The notes under the pieces: model-generated | The model's database searches: none | What the model was told of the DNA's origin: nothing | The model's input: the letters and a program-made list of their open reading frames with translations, nothing else | Assembly: GCA_036262835.1 (NCBI GenBank) | Contig: DATAID010000003.1 | Span: 1-64,000 of the forward strand | From: RBG-16-66-20 sp036262835 | Lineage (GTDB): Bacteria; Pseudomonadota; Gammaproteobacteria; Burkholderiales; SG8-39 | Direction: 5' to 3' | Length of the DNA: 64,000 nucleotides | Shown: positions 36,540-45,532 of the stretch, piece after piece | How the letters are laid out: each line of letters begins with the position of its first letter | Numbering within the stretch: position 1 is the first letter of the stretch | Translations under genes and position numbers: made by a program

Positions 36540-36559
36540 ATAGAATCGGGGAAATCTTC

Positions 36560-36658
36560 ATGGGCAAGGGCGACAAGCGCACGCGCAAGGGCAAGATCTA
36601 CAAAGGCAGCTACGGCAATCGGCGCCCGCACCGCGCGAAAAAGAAGAAGAAAAGCTAG
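36560..36658 (+). CDS. 30S ribosomal protein THX (Thx/S31e-like)
   Basis: A 32-residue, strongly basic protein beginning M-G-K-G-D-K-R-T-R-K-G-K-I-Y and continuing K-G-S-Y-G-N-R-R-P, ending in a Lys-rich tail. This pattern matches bacterial THX, a small protein of the 30S head first seen in Thermus and present in many betaproteobacteria. It lies 20 bases after metH, with GGGGAAA upstream as a possible ribosome-binding site. Its stop codon overlaps the convergent cupin stop by three bases (the shared CTAG). Easily missed because of its size. Confidence 0.85.
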   Translation: MGKGDKRTRKGKIYKGSYGNRRPHRAKKKKKS

Positions 36659-37197
36659 AACTTGCCGTCCATCAGCACGAAGCAGATTCGTGCTGTCTTG
36701 CCGGAGCGATTCGCCCAGGCGTGGTTCGTGCCGCGCTGGACGAGCACGTCGCCCGCCTTCATGAGCGACTCGCCCTTGTCCATCACCGCCCAGATCTCGC
36801 CTTCCAGCACGATCGCGTAGTCCACGGTCTCGGTCCGATGCATGCCGGGATGCGCGCTCTCGCGCTTGTCGTGGGTGGCGTCGTGATACATGCCGCCAAA
36901 GGTGGCATGAATGCGGCGCCGGCGTTCCTCCGGATCCTTCGGCTCGGGCGGAAAGTCGATGATGCGCAGGATTGTGCCGTGCTTCGGCGGCAGGATGCCC
37001 TTGTGCGCTTCGATGTCGTCGGGCGCGCCAATCGGCATCGGCATGCCGACCGTACGCCACAGGTTGACCGACCGGTAGCCGGGCCGCTCGGCAACGGTGT
37101 GCACCGCCCGCGCCGGCGCGTCCTCGACGATCCCCGAGCGCCCATCGGCATCGTCGCCGGTCACGATGCGCCGTATGGCGGGGAGGGTTTCGCTCAT
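36655..37197 (-). CDS. Single-domain cupin protein
   Basis: A 180-residue cupin. Metal-site motif 1 is G-M-H-R-T-E-T-V-D-Y-A-I-V-L-E-G-E and motif 2 is G-D-V-L-V-Q-R-G-T-N-H-A-W. It is half the size of gentisate 1,2-dioxygenase, which has two cupin domains, so I do not call it that. The ATG of M-S-E-T-L was taken; a TTG nine bases earlier is also in frame. It diverges from the flavin-dependent enzyme gene with 41 bases between. Function unknown. Confidence 0.82.
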   Translation of the reverse strand: MSETLPAIRRIVTGDDADGRSGIVEDAPARAVHTVAERPGYRSVNLWRTVGMPMPIGAPDDIEAHKGILPPKHGTILRIIDFPPEPKDPEERRRRIHATFGGMYHDATHDKRESAHPGMHRTETVDYAIVLEGEIWAVMDKGESLMKAGDVLVQRGTNHAWANRSGKTARICFVLMDGKF

Positions 37198-37238
37198 GAC
37201 GCGCAATCTTATGACAGACTCGCCCGCAGGGAGGATGC

Positions 37239-38462
37239 TTGGACCGCCAGACCCGGAGCGAATGGATCGCGATCGCGCGCGCGCTCACGCCCGTCCTCGC
37301 TGCCGCCGCACCGCGCATCGAGGAAGCCTCCGAGCTGACCTCGGACGTGCTCGACGCGCTCCACGAGAAACGACTCTTCCGCATGCTCCTGCCGAAGTCG
37401 ACCGGCGGCGCGGAGCTCGACCTCGGCAGCTTCTTCCAGGTGGCCATGGCGCTCGCCGAAGGCGACGCGAGCACGGCCTGGTGCGTCGTGCAAAACGCGG
37501 GCTGCGCCCTGTCGGCGGCCTACCTTGCGCCCGCGCCGGCGCGCGAGATTTTCGGCGGCGCCAGGGACGTGCTCGCCTGGGGCTTTGCCGCGCCCGAGCA
37601 CTGTCGCGCGACGCCGGTCGAAGGCGGCTGGAAAGTGAGCGGCACCTGGGCCTTTGGCAGCGGCAGCCGGCACGCGACCTGGCTCGGCGGCCATTGCCAG
37701 CTCACCGACGCCGGCGGAAAGCCGCAGTCGACCGATGGGCGGCCGATCGAGCGCACCATGCTCTTTCCGCGCTCAAAGGCAACCATCAAGGGCGGCCTCT
37801 GGAACGTGATCGGCCTGCGCGGCACGGGAAGCGACAGCTATTCGGTGCAGGACCTCTTCGTGCCGGCGGAGCATTGCATCGTGCCTCGCGCGACCGGCCG
37901 CGACCAGCAGGTGCCGGGCGACGGCCCCTCGCCGCCCGAGCCTGAGCGGCGCGAGCAGGGCACGCTCTACCGGTTCACCGGGACCAACGTGTACCAGTGC
38001 GGCTTTGCCGGCGTCGCGCTCGGCGTCGCGCGCGCCATGCTGAATTCCTTCATCGCGCTTGCCAGGAAAAAGACCCCTGCGGCCACCAACATGGCGCTGA
38101 AAGACGATCACAGCGTGCAAGCCCGCGTCGCCGTTTCAGAGGCGCGCCTGGGTTCGGCGGCGGCGTGGATCGCGCAGACGCTCGACGAGATGTGGCAGGA
38201 AGCCGCCGCGTCGGGCCGAATCCGCTTCGAGCAGCGCGTGCGGCTGCGCCTCGCCTCGACCTACGCCATTCAGGAGGCGCGCGCCGTGGCCGAGGATGCG
38301 TACGCCGACGCCGGGGCGACCGCCATCTTCCAGAGCCAACCTTTCGAGCGGCGATTGCGCGACATGCACGCCGTGTCGCAGCAGGTCCAGGCGAGCAGCG
38401 CGCATTTCCAGACGACGGGGCAGTACTACCTGGGGGAAATCCCGAATACCAGGTTCATCTGA
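37239..38462 (+). CDS. Acyl-CoA dehydrogenase-fold flavoprotein, possible monooxygenase
   Basis: A 407-residue member of the acyl-CoA dehydrogenase superfamily. It opens with a helical domain (L-T-S-D-V-L-D-A-L-H-E-K-R-L-F-R-M-L-L-P-K-S-x-G-G) as in the flavin-dependent monooxygenase branch (DszC and HsaA/HpaB-type). It lacks the usual catalytic Glu context of true dehydrogenases as far as I can see. The start is TTG behind a good GGGAGG site. It sits between a cupin and a Bug receptor gene, a typical catabolic setting. Substrate unknown. Confidence 0.78.
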   Translation: MDRQTRSEWIAIARALTPVLAAAAPRIEEASELTSDVLDALHEKRLFRMLLPKSTGGAELDLGSFFQVAMALAEGDASTAWCVVQNAGCALSAAYLAPAPAREIFGGARDVLAWGFAAPEHCRATPVEGGWKVSGTWAFGSGSRHATWLGGHCQLTDAGGKPQSTDGRPIERTMLFPRSKATIKGGLWNVIGLRGTGSDSYSVQDLFVPAEHCIVPRATGRDQQVPGDGPSPPEPERREQGTLYRFTGTNVYQCGFAGVALGVARAMLNSFIALARKKTPAATNMALKDDHSVQARVAVSEARLGSAAAWIAQTLDEMWQEAAASGRIRFEQRVRLRLASTYAIQEARAVAEDAYADAGATAIFQSQPFERRLRDMHAVSQQVQASSAHFQTTGQYYLGEIPNTRFI

Positions 38463-39413
38463 CTACTGGGCGGTGATGTTGCCCTCGCGCACGACCTTGC
38501 CCCACTTGGCGATTTCGACCTTCACGTAGTCGGCAAACTCCTTCGGCGAGCCGCCGACCAGGTCGTAGGCGAGGCCGGTGAGCTTCTCGCGCACCTCCGG
38601 GGCGCGCATCGACTGGTTGACCGCATCGTTCAGCTTCTGCACGACCGCGACAGGCGTGCCCGCCGGCAGGAACACGCCGATCCAGGTGTAATCCTCGATG
38701 CCCGGGTAACCCGCCTCGGCGAAGGTCGGGACATCCGGCATCACTTGGACACGGGCCGCGCTCGACACCGCGATCGCGCGCAGCCGCCCCGCCTTCACGT
38801 GGGGCAGCGGCGTGGAGATCGCGCCCGCGCCCACCGTCGGCTCGCCGCCGACCACGGCGGCAATGGCGGGTCCGGCGCCGCGGAAATGCACCGCGGGCAT
38901 GCCGAGCTTGGAGAGCTGGTTGAAAAGATATTCGCCGGTCAGGTGCGGTGTGGTGCCGCTGCCGGGCGAGGCAAACGCCAGCTTCGCGCTCTTCGCGTGC
39001 GCGACGAGCTCGGCGAGCGTCTTCACCGGCAGGCTCGGGTGCACGAAGACGAGGTTGGGCTGGCGCGCCGGCACGGCGGTCGGGATGAAATCGCGCTCCG
39101 GGTCGTAGCCCGCGTTGGGCGAGAGCGTGGCGTTGACCGCGAACGCGGAGCTCGTCACCAGTACCGTATAGCCATCCGGGGCCGACTTGGCGACGAACGC
39201 TGTGCCGATATTGCCGCCGGCGCCGGCGCGGCTTTCGACCACCACCGGCTGGCCGAGAAGCTCTTGGACCTTCTGGCCGGTGATGCGCGCGACGATGTCG
39301 GTCGGCCCGCCGGGCGCGAAGGGCGTGATGAAGTGGATGGGCTTGGCGGGCCAGGTCTGAGCCTGCGCGCCGGCAACGAAGAACCCGAGCAGGGCGACTA
39401 GCGCGCGCATCAT
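38463..39413 (-). CDS. Bug-family (TctC) periplasmic solute receptor
   Basis: A 316-residue tripartite tricarboxylate transporter receptor. Signal peptide at residues 1-18 (ending A-G-A-Q-A), then W-P-A-K-P-I-H-F-I-T-P-F-A-P-G-G-P-T-D, the standard Bug opening, and R-A-G-A-G-G-N-I-G-T. No tctA/tctB genes are nearby, so it is an orphan receptor, as most Bug proteins are. It converges with the flavoprotein gene, whose stop immediately precedes this stop on the opposite strand. Confidence 0.93.
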   Translation of the reverse strand: MMRALVALLGFFVAGAQAQTWPAKPIHFITPFAPGGPTDIVARITGQKVQELLGQPVVVESRAGAGGNIGTAFVAKSAPDGYTVLVTSSAFAVNATLSPNAGYDPERDFIPTAVPARQPNLVFVHPSLPVKTLAELVAHAKSAKLAFASPGSGTTPHLTGEYLFNQLSKLGMPAVHFRGAGPAIAAVVGGEPTVGAGAISTPLPHVKAGRLRAIAVSSAARVQVMPDVPTFAEAGYPGIEDYTWIGVFLPAGTPVAVVQKLNDAVNQSMRAPEVREKLTGLAYDLVGGSPKEFADYVKVEIAKWGKVVREGNITAQ

Positions 39414-39414
39414 C

Positions 39415-40662
39415 CTAGGTCTCTTCGCGCCGCCCGACGGGCAGCCCGAGCGCCTTCAGCTTCCGGTAAAGGTGGGTGCGCTCAAGGCCCGAGCGTTCCG
39501 CGACCTTCGACATGCTGCCGTTCTCGCGCGCCAGCAGGTATTCAAAGTACAGGCGCTCGAAGGCCTCGCGCGCCTCGCGATAGGGCCGGTCGAGCGCGAT
39601 CTCGGGTGGGGGCGCGGACTGCGCGTGCGCGGAAAGCACTCGCTCCACGTCCTGCAAGCCGATGTCGTCTTCGAGCGCGCCGAGCGCGAGGTTCTTCACG
39701 ACGCTTTCCAGCTCGACGATGTTGCCGGGCCAGTCGTAATGGCGCAGCGCGTTCAAGGCCGCCACCGTCAACCGGCGCGGCGGGCAGGCGCGCGACTCGA
39801 CGAGCAAGGTCAGCATGAGCGCTGCCAGATCGGGCACGTCTTCGGCGAAATCGCGCAGTGCGGGAAGCTTGAGCATCAGCTCCGAGAGCCGCGTGACGAG
39901 CTCGGCGTCGTACTCGTGCTTTTCCACGAGACCGCGCGGGTCCAGGCTCGAGAACGACACCACGCGCGCCTTGTGCCGGTCGGCGCGGGCCAGCAGGAAT
40001 TCGAGCCCCTTCTGCTCGGAGCGCGCCAGGCGCGCAAGATCGCCGATGAAGAGCACGCCGCCGCCGGCGCGCGTGAGCAGCTCGGAGGAGGCCTCCGCCA
40101 GCAGCTCGCGGCCCTCGACGAAGGGCGCCCCCGCCGCGGCGAGCAGGCGCGCGAAAAGCTCGGCTCGCATGCCCCGCTCCCCGCGCAGGAGCAGCGGCGC
40201 CGAGGCGTTGGCGAGCTGCCCGAGGCGCTTGCGCACCTCGGCGAGCACGGGCGAGCGCCCGAGCGTCCCGAGCGACAGGTCCTTTGGCGAGACCACCTCC
40301 TGATTGCGCAGCGCGCGCTTCACCGTGGCGAGCAGGCGCTGCAGCGCAATCGGCTTTTCGAGGTAATCGAGCGCGCCGATGCGCGTCGCCTCGACCGCCG
40401 TCTCGATCGTGCCGTGGCCCGACATCATCACCACCGGCATGCCGAGCTGGCCGCTCGCCGCCCATTCCTTGAGGAGCGAGATGCCGTCGGTGTCCGGCAT
40501 CCAGATGTCGAGCAGCACCAGGTCGGGGCGCGCGCGCTCGCGATGGCGCCGCGCTTCGCCGGCGCTCTCGGCGAGCAGCACCTGATGGCCTTCGTCGGCG
40601 AGAATCTCTGAGAGCAGCTCGCGGATGCCGATTTCGTCATCGACGACGAGGATCTGCGCCAT
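39415..40662 (-). CDS. ntrX: NtrX-like response regulator with degenerate AAA domain
   Basis: A 415-residue response regulator paired with NtrY. The receiver domain has phospho-acceptor D52 in L-L-L-D-I-W-M-P, and a C-terminal Fis-type helix-turn-helix (V-A-E-R-S-G-L-E-R-T-H-L-Y-R-K-L) ends it. The central sigma-54-activator domain is broken down: Walker A reads G-E-R-G-M-R-A-E in place of G-E-S-G-T-G-K-E, the GAFTGA loop is absent, and Walker B is L-F-I-G-D. It probably cannot remodel sigma-54 polymerase and may act as an ordinary DNA-binding regulator. It ends two bases before the Bug gene begins. Confidence 0.85.
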   Translation of the reverse strand: MAQILVVDDEIGIRELLSEILADEGHQVLLAESAGEARRHRERARPDLVLLDIWMPDTDGISLLKEWAASGQLGMPVVMMSGHGTIETAVEATRIGALDYLEKPIALQRLLATVKRALRNQEVVSPKDLSLGTLGRSPVLAEVRKRLGQLANASAPLLLRGERGMRAELFARLLAAAGAPFVEGRELLAEASSELLTRAGGGVLFIGDLARLARSEQKGLEFLLARADRHKARVVSFSSLDPRGLVEKHEYDAELVTRLSELMLKLPALRDFAEDVPDLAALMLTLLVESRACPPRRLTVAALNALRHYDWPGNIVELESVVKNLALGALEDDIGLQDVERVLSAHAQSAPPPEIALDRPYREAREAFERLYFEYLLARENGSMSKVAERSGLERTHLYRKLKALGLPVGRREET

Positions 40663-40665
40663 GCC

Positions 40666-42753
40666 TCAGGCGGCCTTCGCCGAGCTGTCGGCCGCCGGCA
40701 GCAGGATGCTCACCGAGGCGCCGGCCGCGAGCCGGTTCTCGATGGCGAGCTCGCCGTGATGCTCATCGACGATCTTTTTCACGATCGCGAGTCCGAGTCC
40801 GGTGCCGCGGGGCTTGGTCGTGACATAGGGCTCGAAGATTCTAGCCATCATTTCTTCCGGAAAACCGCCGCCGTTGTCCGACACCGCGAGACGCACCTTG
40901 TCGCCCGCGCGCTCGGTCGATACCTCGATGCTCGGCCGCTCGCCGGAGGCCTTGCGGTTCTCAAGCGCGTCCTGGGCGTTCTGCACCAGGTTGTGGAGCA
41001 CCTGGCGGATCTGCGCACTGTCGGCCCAGACCGACGGCAGGTCGGCGGCGAGCCGGCGCGCGATCGGCACGCTCGAATTCTCGTAGAGCGTCAGCACCTC
41101 GCCGACGAGCGAGTTGAGATCGAGGGCATGAAAGACCGGGGTTGGCAGGCGCGCATAGTCGCGAAAGTCATCGACCATGTTCTTGAGCGCCGAGACCTGG
41201 CTGACGATCGTGCGCGTGCCGCGCGCAAGCGCCTCGGCGTCCTCGGCCGCGAGCTTGCCCGAGAGCTTCATTTCCAGGCGCTCGGCCGAGAGTTGAATCG
41301 GCGTGAGCGGGTTCTTGATCTCGTGGGCGAGCCGCCGCGCAACTTCGGCCCAGGCGGTGGCGCGCTGCGCCTGCATGAGCTGCGTGATGTCGTCGAAGAC
41401 GAGCACGAAGCCGCCGGCGGGGTCCTGCGGCAGCGCGCTGCCGCGCACGAGCAGTGTCTTCCCCGTGCCCTTCAGCTCCAGCTGCAATTGCCAGGCGCGC
41501 TCGCCATGCTCGCGCAGCTGCCCGCGCATGTCGGCGGCGAAGGCGTCGATCTCCGCGCCGAGGATCGCGTGCGCCCCGTGGTTGGAGATCGTGAGCAGGA
41601 GCTCGCGGTCGAAGACGAGGACGCCGGCCGAAAGGTTGGCGAGGATGTTCTCCAGGCGTGCCTTCGCGCTTTCCAGCGCGGTGCGGTTCGCTTCGACCAC
41701 GGTGCGCGCTTCGTCCAGCTGGCGCGTCATCGAGTTGAACGACTCGGTGAGCACGCCGAGCTCGTCGCGGCTGGTGACGGGAGCGCGGCGAGAAAAGTCG
41801 CCGCGCGCCACCGCCTGCGTGGCCTGCGCCAGGTTGGCGAGCGGCTCCGAGAGCCGGTTGGCGATGATGACGGCGAGCGCGATCGCCACCAGCAGCGCCA
41901 TGGAGAGCGCCAGGGTCAAGGTGATGATGTAGATGCGCTTCAGGCTTTCGCGCGAGAGCGCGAGCTCGCGATAATCGCGGTAGGCCGCGACCACCGCCTC
42001 GGCGCTGCGCCCGAAGTGTTCCGGCACCGACTGGCGCAGCTGCAGAAAGCGCGGCTCCTCGGTGAGCGCGAGGTTCGGCACCAGCACGACGACGCGCAGC
42101 GAGAGCGGCTTGCCGGCGACGTCGTCCACGCCGGCGTAGCCGCGTCCGACGCGCGCCTGGCGCATGATGGCCTGCGAGGGCAGCTCGGGCACGAGGCGCG
42201 ACATGTCCTCGCTCGAGCTCGCGATCACGCGGCCGCCCGCGCTGACCACGACCGCCTCCTGCGCGCCGACCTGGTCGCGCAGGCGGCCGAGCAGCACCAC
42301 CTGCTGAACCGGGCTGCGATCGGCGAGCTCGAGCGCGACCGCGCGCGCCTTGGTGTGCAGCTCGCCCAGCATCTGGTCCAGGCCGACGCGCCCGAGGTTG
42401 ATGCCGCCCTCGAGCGCGGCGTCGACCTTCACGTCGAACCAGGACTCGATGCTGCGCGCAAGGAACTGCACCGACACCGTATAGACGAGCGCCCCCGGCA
42501 CGAGCGCCATCAGGGCAAGCATGAGCAAAAGGCGCACGGTGAGGCGCGAGCCGAAGGCGCGCGCGCGGTACTTGCGCCACAGCGCGGCGATCTGCCAGGC
42601 CACGAGCGCCGCGAGCAGCGCCGCCAGCGCGGCGTTCAGGCCGAGCAGGAGCGGATAGTGCCGCGCGAAGAGCGTGGTGTTGCCGCTCGCGGTCGCGAGC
42701 AGGAACACCATCACGCCGGCGAGCGCCGCGCCCAGAAAAAGAACGAGCTTCAT
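40666..42753 (-). CDS. ntrY: NtrY-type membrane sensor histidine kinase
   Basis: A 695-residue sensor kinase. Hydrophobic segments lie near residues 4-24, 36-56 and 84-106, with another at about 290-310, enclosing a periplasmic region. HAMP (R-L-S-E-P-L-A-N-L-A) and PAS domains follow, then the dimerisation helix H-E-I-K-N-P-L-T-P-I with phospho-acceptor H477, and the ATPase domain (N-L-V-Q-N-A-Q-D-A, D-N-G-G-G-F, G-T-G-L-G-L-A-I-V). It is linked to nitrogen and redox control in other proteobacteria. ATG overlaps the DUF4390 stop; ntrX follows after three bases. Confidence 0.94.
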   Translation of the reverse strand: MKLVLFLGAALAGVMVFLLATASGNTTLFARHYPLLLGLNAALAALLAALVAWQIAALWRKYRARAFGSRLTVRLLLMLALMALVPGALVYTVSVQFLARSIESWFDVKVDAALEGGINLGRVGLDQMLGELHTKARAVALELADRSPVQQVVLLGRLRDQVGAQEAVVVSAGGRVIASSSEDMSRLVPELPSQAIMRQARVGRGYAGVDDVAGKPLSLRVVVLVPNLALTEEPRFLQLRQSVPEHFGRSAEAVVAAYRDYRELALSRESLKRIYIITLTLALSMALLVAIALAVIIANRLSEPLANLAQATQAVARGDFSRRAPVTSRDELGVLTESFNSMTRQLDEARTVVEANRTALESAKARLENILANLSAGVLVFDRELLLTISNHGAHAILGAEIDAFAADMRGQLREHGERAWQLQLELKGTGKTLLVRGSALPQDPAGGFVLVFDDITQLMQAQRATAWAEVARRLAHEIKNPLTPIQLSAERLEMKLSGKLAAEDAEALARGTRTIVSQVSALKNMVDDFRDYARLPTPVFHALDLNSLVGEVLTLYENSSVPIARRLAADLPSVWADSAQIRQVLHNLVQNAQDALENRKASGERPSIEVSTERAGDKVRLAVSDNGGGFPEEMMARIFEPYVTTKPRGTGLGLAIVKKIVDEHHGELAIENRLAAGASVSILLPAADSSAKAA

Positions 42754-43352
42754 TTGGCGTCGATCTCCCGGGGCTCGCGCGCCTCGACCGGCGCAGGCGG
42801 CGGGGCGGGCGGGCGGTAGCTGAAGCGCTTCCAGGGCGATTCGAGATTCAGCTCTCGGCTGGTGAGCGCGGAGAGCTGGAAGGGCTTCGGCAGCAGGGTG
42901 ACGTCGAGCCGCATGCGCACGGCCGCGTCGTAGCTGGCGTCGGCGAGCACGGCGCCGCGCTCCAGCACCACCCAGCCGCGCACCCGCTTTAGCACATTGA
43001 GCGCCTCGTCGAGCGTGCCGTAGTTCTGCTGCAGCACGCCGGTCGAGAGCCGGTAGTGCCGCGAGAGCGCATTGTAGGAGAGCCGGATCTGCAGGCGCTT
43101 GGCGGCGGCCTTTTCGTCGAACCAGTACCAGCGGCGGCGCGTCAGCTCGAACTCGACCAGGAAGTAAAGCGAGACGCCGTTGGCGACCGCCTCGGCGAGG
43201 CGCGGGTTGAGCTCGAGAGAAAAATCGGCCGAGAGCGCGAGCCCCTCGTCGGTGCTGGCAAGCTGTGCTTCGGTGACTTCGATTTCGTCGGCGCGCGCCG
43301 GCTCCGCGAGCGCGACCGCTGCGCCGCACAGCAGTGCGACCAGGAGCTTCAT
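42750..43352 (-). CDS. DUF4390 exported protein
   Basis: A 200-residue protein of the DUF4390 family, found between rsmB and ntrY in betaproteobacteria. It has an N-terminal signal peptide (residues 1-22, M-K-L-L-V-A-L-L to A-R-A) and is therefore periplasmic or membrane-attached. The core contains F-L-V-E-F-E-L-T-R-R-R-W-Y-W-F-D-E-K, and the tail is Pro-rich. Function is unknown; constant linkage to ntrYX suggests a part in that signalling. Its ATG shares one base with the rsmB stop. Confidence 0.87.
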   Translation of the reverse strand: MKLLVALLCGAAVALAEPARADEIEVTEAQLASTDEGLALSADFSLELNPRLAEAVANGVSLYFLVEFELTRRRWYWFDEKAAAKRLQIRLSYNALSRHYRLSTGVLQQNYGTLDEALNVLKRVRGWVVLERGAVLADASYDAAVRMRLDVTLLPKPFQLSALTSRELNLESPWKRFSYRPPAPPPAPVEAREPREIDAK

Positions 43353-44614
43353 CAGGCCGGTTTCTCTAGCAGCGCGAAAAAAAAGCCGTCGTGCTCGGGT
43401 CCCGGAAGAATCTGCCCCGAGCCTGCGCGAGGCGCGCGCCTCGCGCCGCTCGTGCGCGCGAGGAAGGCGTCGATCACCGCGCCGTTCTCCTCGGTGAAAA
43501 CCGAGCAGGTGACATACAGCAATTTACCACCCGGGGCGAGCGTGCGCCAAAGCGCGTCGAGGATGCGCGCCTGGCGATCGGCGAAGCGCTCCAGGTCCGC
43601 AGCCCGCCGCAGCCACTTCGCGTCCGGATGGCGACGCGCGATTCCGGAGGCCGAGCAGGGCACATCGGCGAGGATGCGATCGAAGGGCTTGCCGTCCCAC
43701 CAGGCCTCGAGCGCGGCGCAGTCGGCGACGCGCACCTGCGCGGCAAGGCCGAGGCGCGCGAGATTGCGCTCGACGTCCGCGCAGCGCGCCGCATCGATGT
43801 CGAGCGCGGTGAGCTCCACGTCGGCGAGCTCGAGGATGTGCGCGGTTTTCCCGCCCGGCGCGGCGCAGGCGTCGAGCACTCGCTGGCCGGCGGCGAGCTC
43901 GAGCAGCGGCGCCGCGCGCTGCGCGCCAGCGTCCTGAACCGAGACGGCGCCGTCGGCGAATCCCGGCAGGCGCGCCACCGGCAGCGGCTTCTCGAGCATG
44001 AGCGCGTGCGCGCCGAGCGCGCGGGCAGGCGTCCCCTGGGCGGCGAGCGTCGCGAGATAGTCCGGCGCCGAGCCGCGGCGGGCGTTCACCCGCAGCGTCA
44101 TCGGCGGATGCACGTTGCCGGCCTCGAGTACCGCTTCCCACTCCGCAGGAAAAGCAGCGCGAAGGCGCTCGATCCACCACGCGGGATGCCAATGCCGCGC
44201 GACCGGGTCGGCGCCGAGGCGCGCCTCCAGGCTCGCGCGCGAGCGAAGGTAGTTGCGCAGCACCGCATTGACGAAGCCTTTCGCGCGGTGCTGGCTCATG
44301 ATCACGCAGGCGCGCGCAGCCTGGTCGACCACCGTGTACTCGGCGTAGCGCCCGCCTTCGAGCGCATAGAGCGCGCACCAGAGCAGCGCCGCCACTTGCG
44401 GATCGGTAATCTGCGCTCGGCTGGAGAGCGCCTTGACGAGCGCCTGCGAGCGGCCATAGCGGCGCAGCGTCCCGTAGCACAGGTCGACAAGCGCAGCGCG
44501 GGCCTCATTCGGCTCCGTCCCGGCACGCTCGATTTCGGCAGAAAGGCTGCGGCCGGCGGCGACGCGCGCGACAATGGTCGCGGCTGCCGCGAGCGACTCA
44601 GCGAGGGGCGCCAA
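43352..44614 (-). CDS. rsmB: 16S rRNA (cytosine-967-C5)-methyltransferase
   Basis: A 420-residue m5C methyltransferase with an N-terminal NusB-like RNA-binding domain and a C-terminal SAM domain. Visible are V-L-D-A-C-A-A-P-G-G-K-T (SAM), A-D-V-P-C-S-A-S-G (releasing Cys) and Y-V-T-C-S-V-F (nucleophile Cys). It modifies C967 of 16S rRNA. The start is TTG, overlapping the fmt end by 17 bases; it keeps the full NusB-like domain. Confidence 0.94.
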   Translation of the reverse strand: MAPLAESLAAAATIVARVAAGRSLSAEIERAGTEPNEARAALVDLCYGTLRRYGRSQALVKALSSRAQITDPQVAALLWCALYALEGGRYAEYTVVDQAARACVIMSQHRAKGFVNAVLRNYLRSRASLEARLGADPVARHWHPAWWIERLRAAFPAEWEAVLEAGNVHPPMTLRVNARRGSAPDYLATLAAQGTPARALGAHALMLEKPLPVARLPGFADGAVSVQDAGAQRAAPLLELAAGQRVLDACAAPGGKTAHILELADVELTALDIDAARCADVERNLARLGLAAQVRVADCAALEAWWDGKPFDRILADVPCSASGIARRHPDAKWLRRAADLERFADRQARILDALWRTLAPGGKLLYVTCSVFTEENGAVIDAFLARTSGARRAPRAGSGQILPGPEHDGFFFALLEKPA

Positions 44615-45524
44615 GCGAATCGCCTTTTGTCAGCGGCGTGCCGCGCAGGAATTCGGCCGCCGAGAGCCGTTTGCCTCCGGCGCGCTGAAGCTCGCTCACT
44701 TGCAGCGAGCCGCTGCCGCAGCCGACCAGGATGCCGCCCTCGCCGGCCTCCAGCACGGTACCCGGCTCGCCTTCGCGGCTGCTGCAGCGAGCTCGCCAGA
44801 TTTTCAGCGGTTGCCCTCTCAGCAACGTGCGCGCACCCGGCGCGGGCCTGAGCGCCCTCAGCTTCCGCTCGATGTCGGCGCAGCTTGCGGACCAGTCGAT
44901 CTGCTCTTCCTCCCTGCCGATCTTGCGCGCGTAGGTCGCGCCTTGCTGCGGCTGCGGCTGCGGAGCGGGGCGGGGCTCGGCCGACAGCGCGTCGACGATC
45001 GCACGCGCGCCAAGCGCCGCCAGCTTGTCGTGCAGGGACTCGAAATCGTCGTCCGGCTCGATCGGCAGCCGGTGTTGGGACAAAACCGGTCCGGTATCGA
45101 GCCCCGTGTCCATCTGCATGATGCTGATTCCGGTTTCCGGATCGCCGGCGAGAAGCGCGCGCTGAATGGGCGCCGCGCCGCGCCAGCGCGGCAGGAGCGA
45201 GGCGTGGATGTTGAGCGCGCCGCGGGGGGCGGTTTGCAGCACGCGCTCCGGTAGAAGAAGCCCGTAGGCCGCGACCACGAGCGCCTCCGCGCGCTCGGCG
45301 GAGATCCTGTCCAGCGCCTGGGTTGCATTCAGATTCTCAGGCTGGAACACGGGCAGCTGGCGGGCGTTCGCAAGCCGCTTCACCGCGCTCTCGCTCGTGC
45401 GCATGCCCCGGCCGGCGGGCCGGTCGGGCTGCGTCAGAACAAGCGAAATCTCATGACCCGCATCGTGCAGTGCGGCGAGGGCCTTGGCCGCAAAGTCCGG
45501 TGTGCCGGCGAAAACGAGACGCAG
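44598..45524 (-). CDS. fmt: Methionyl-tRNA formyltransferase
   Basis: Formylates initiator Met-tRNA using 10-formyl-tetrahydrofolate. The 308-residue reading has R-L-V-F-A-G-T-P-D-F-A-A, Q-P-D-R-P-A-G-R-G, N-I-H-A-S-L-L-P-R-W-R-G-A-A-P-I-Q and the C-terminal tRNA-binding domain. The conserved N-terminus begins at a CTG codon; there is no ATG, GTG or TTG between the def stop and this point, and other in-frame starts lie far inside def. CTG is therefore the likely start, nine bases after the def stop codon. Confidence 0.93.
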   Translation of the reverse strand: MRLVFAGTPDFAAKALAALHDAGHEISLVLTQPDRPAGRGMRTSESAVKRLANARQLPVFQPENLNATQALDRISAERAEALVVAAYGLLLPERVLQTAPRGALNIHASLLPRWRGAAPIQRALLAGDPETGISIMQMDTGLDTGPVLSQHRLPIEPDDDFESLHDKLAALGARAIVDALSAEPRPAPQPQPQQGATYARKIGREEEQIDWSASCADIERKLRALRPAPGARTLLRGQPLKIWRARCSSREGEPGTVLEAGEGGILVGCGSGSLQVSELQRAGGKRLSAAEFLRGTPLTKGDSLGAPR

Positions 45525-45532
45525 GAAGTTTT

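Noticed and set aside
36655..37197. Gentisate 1,2-dioxygenase as the missing first step for the FAH/isomerase pair
   Set aside because: The product has only one cupin domain and 180 residues, about half of gentisate dioxygenase, and no matching sequence blocks.
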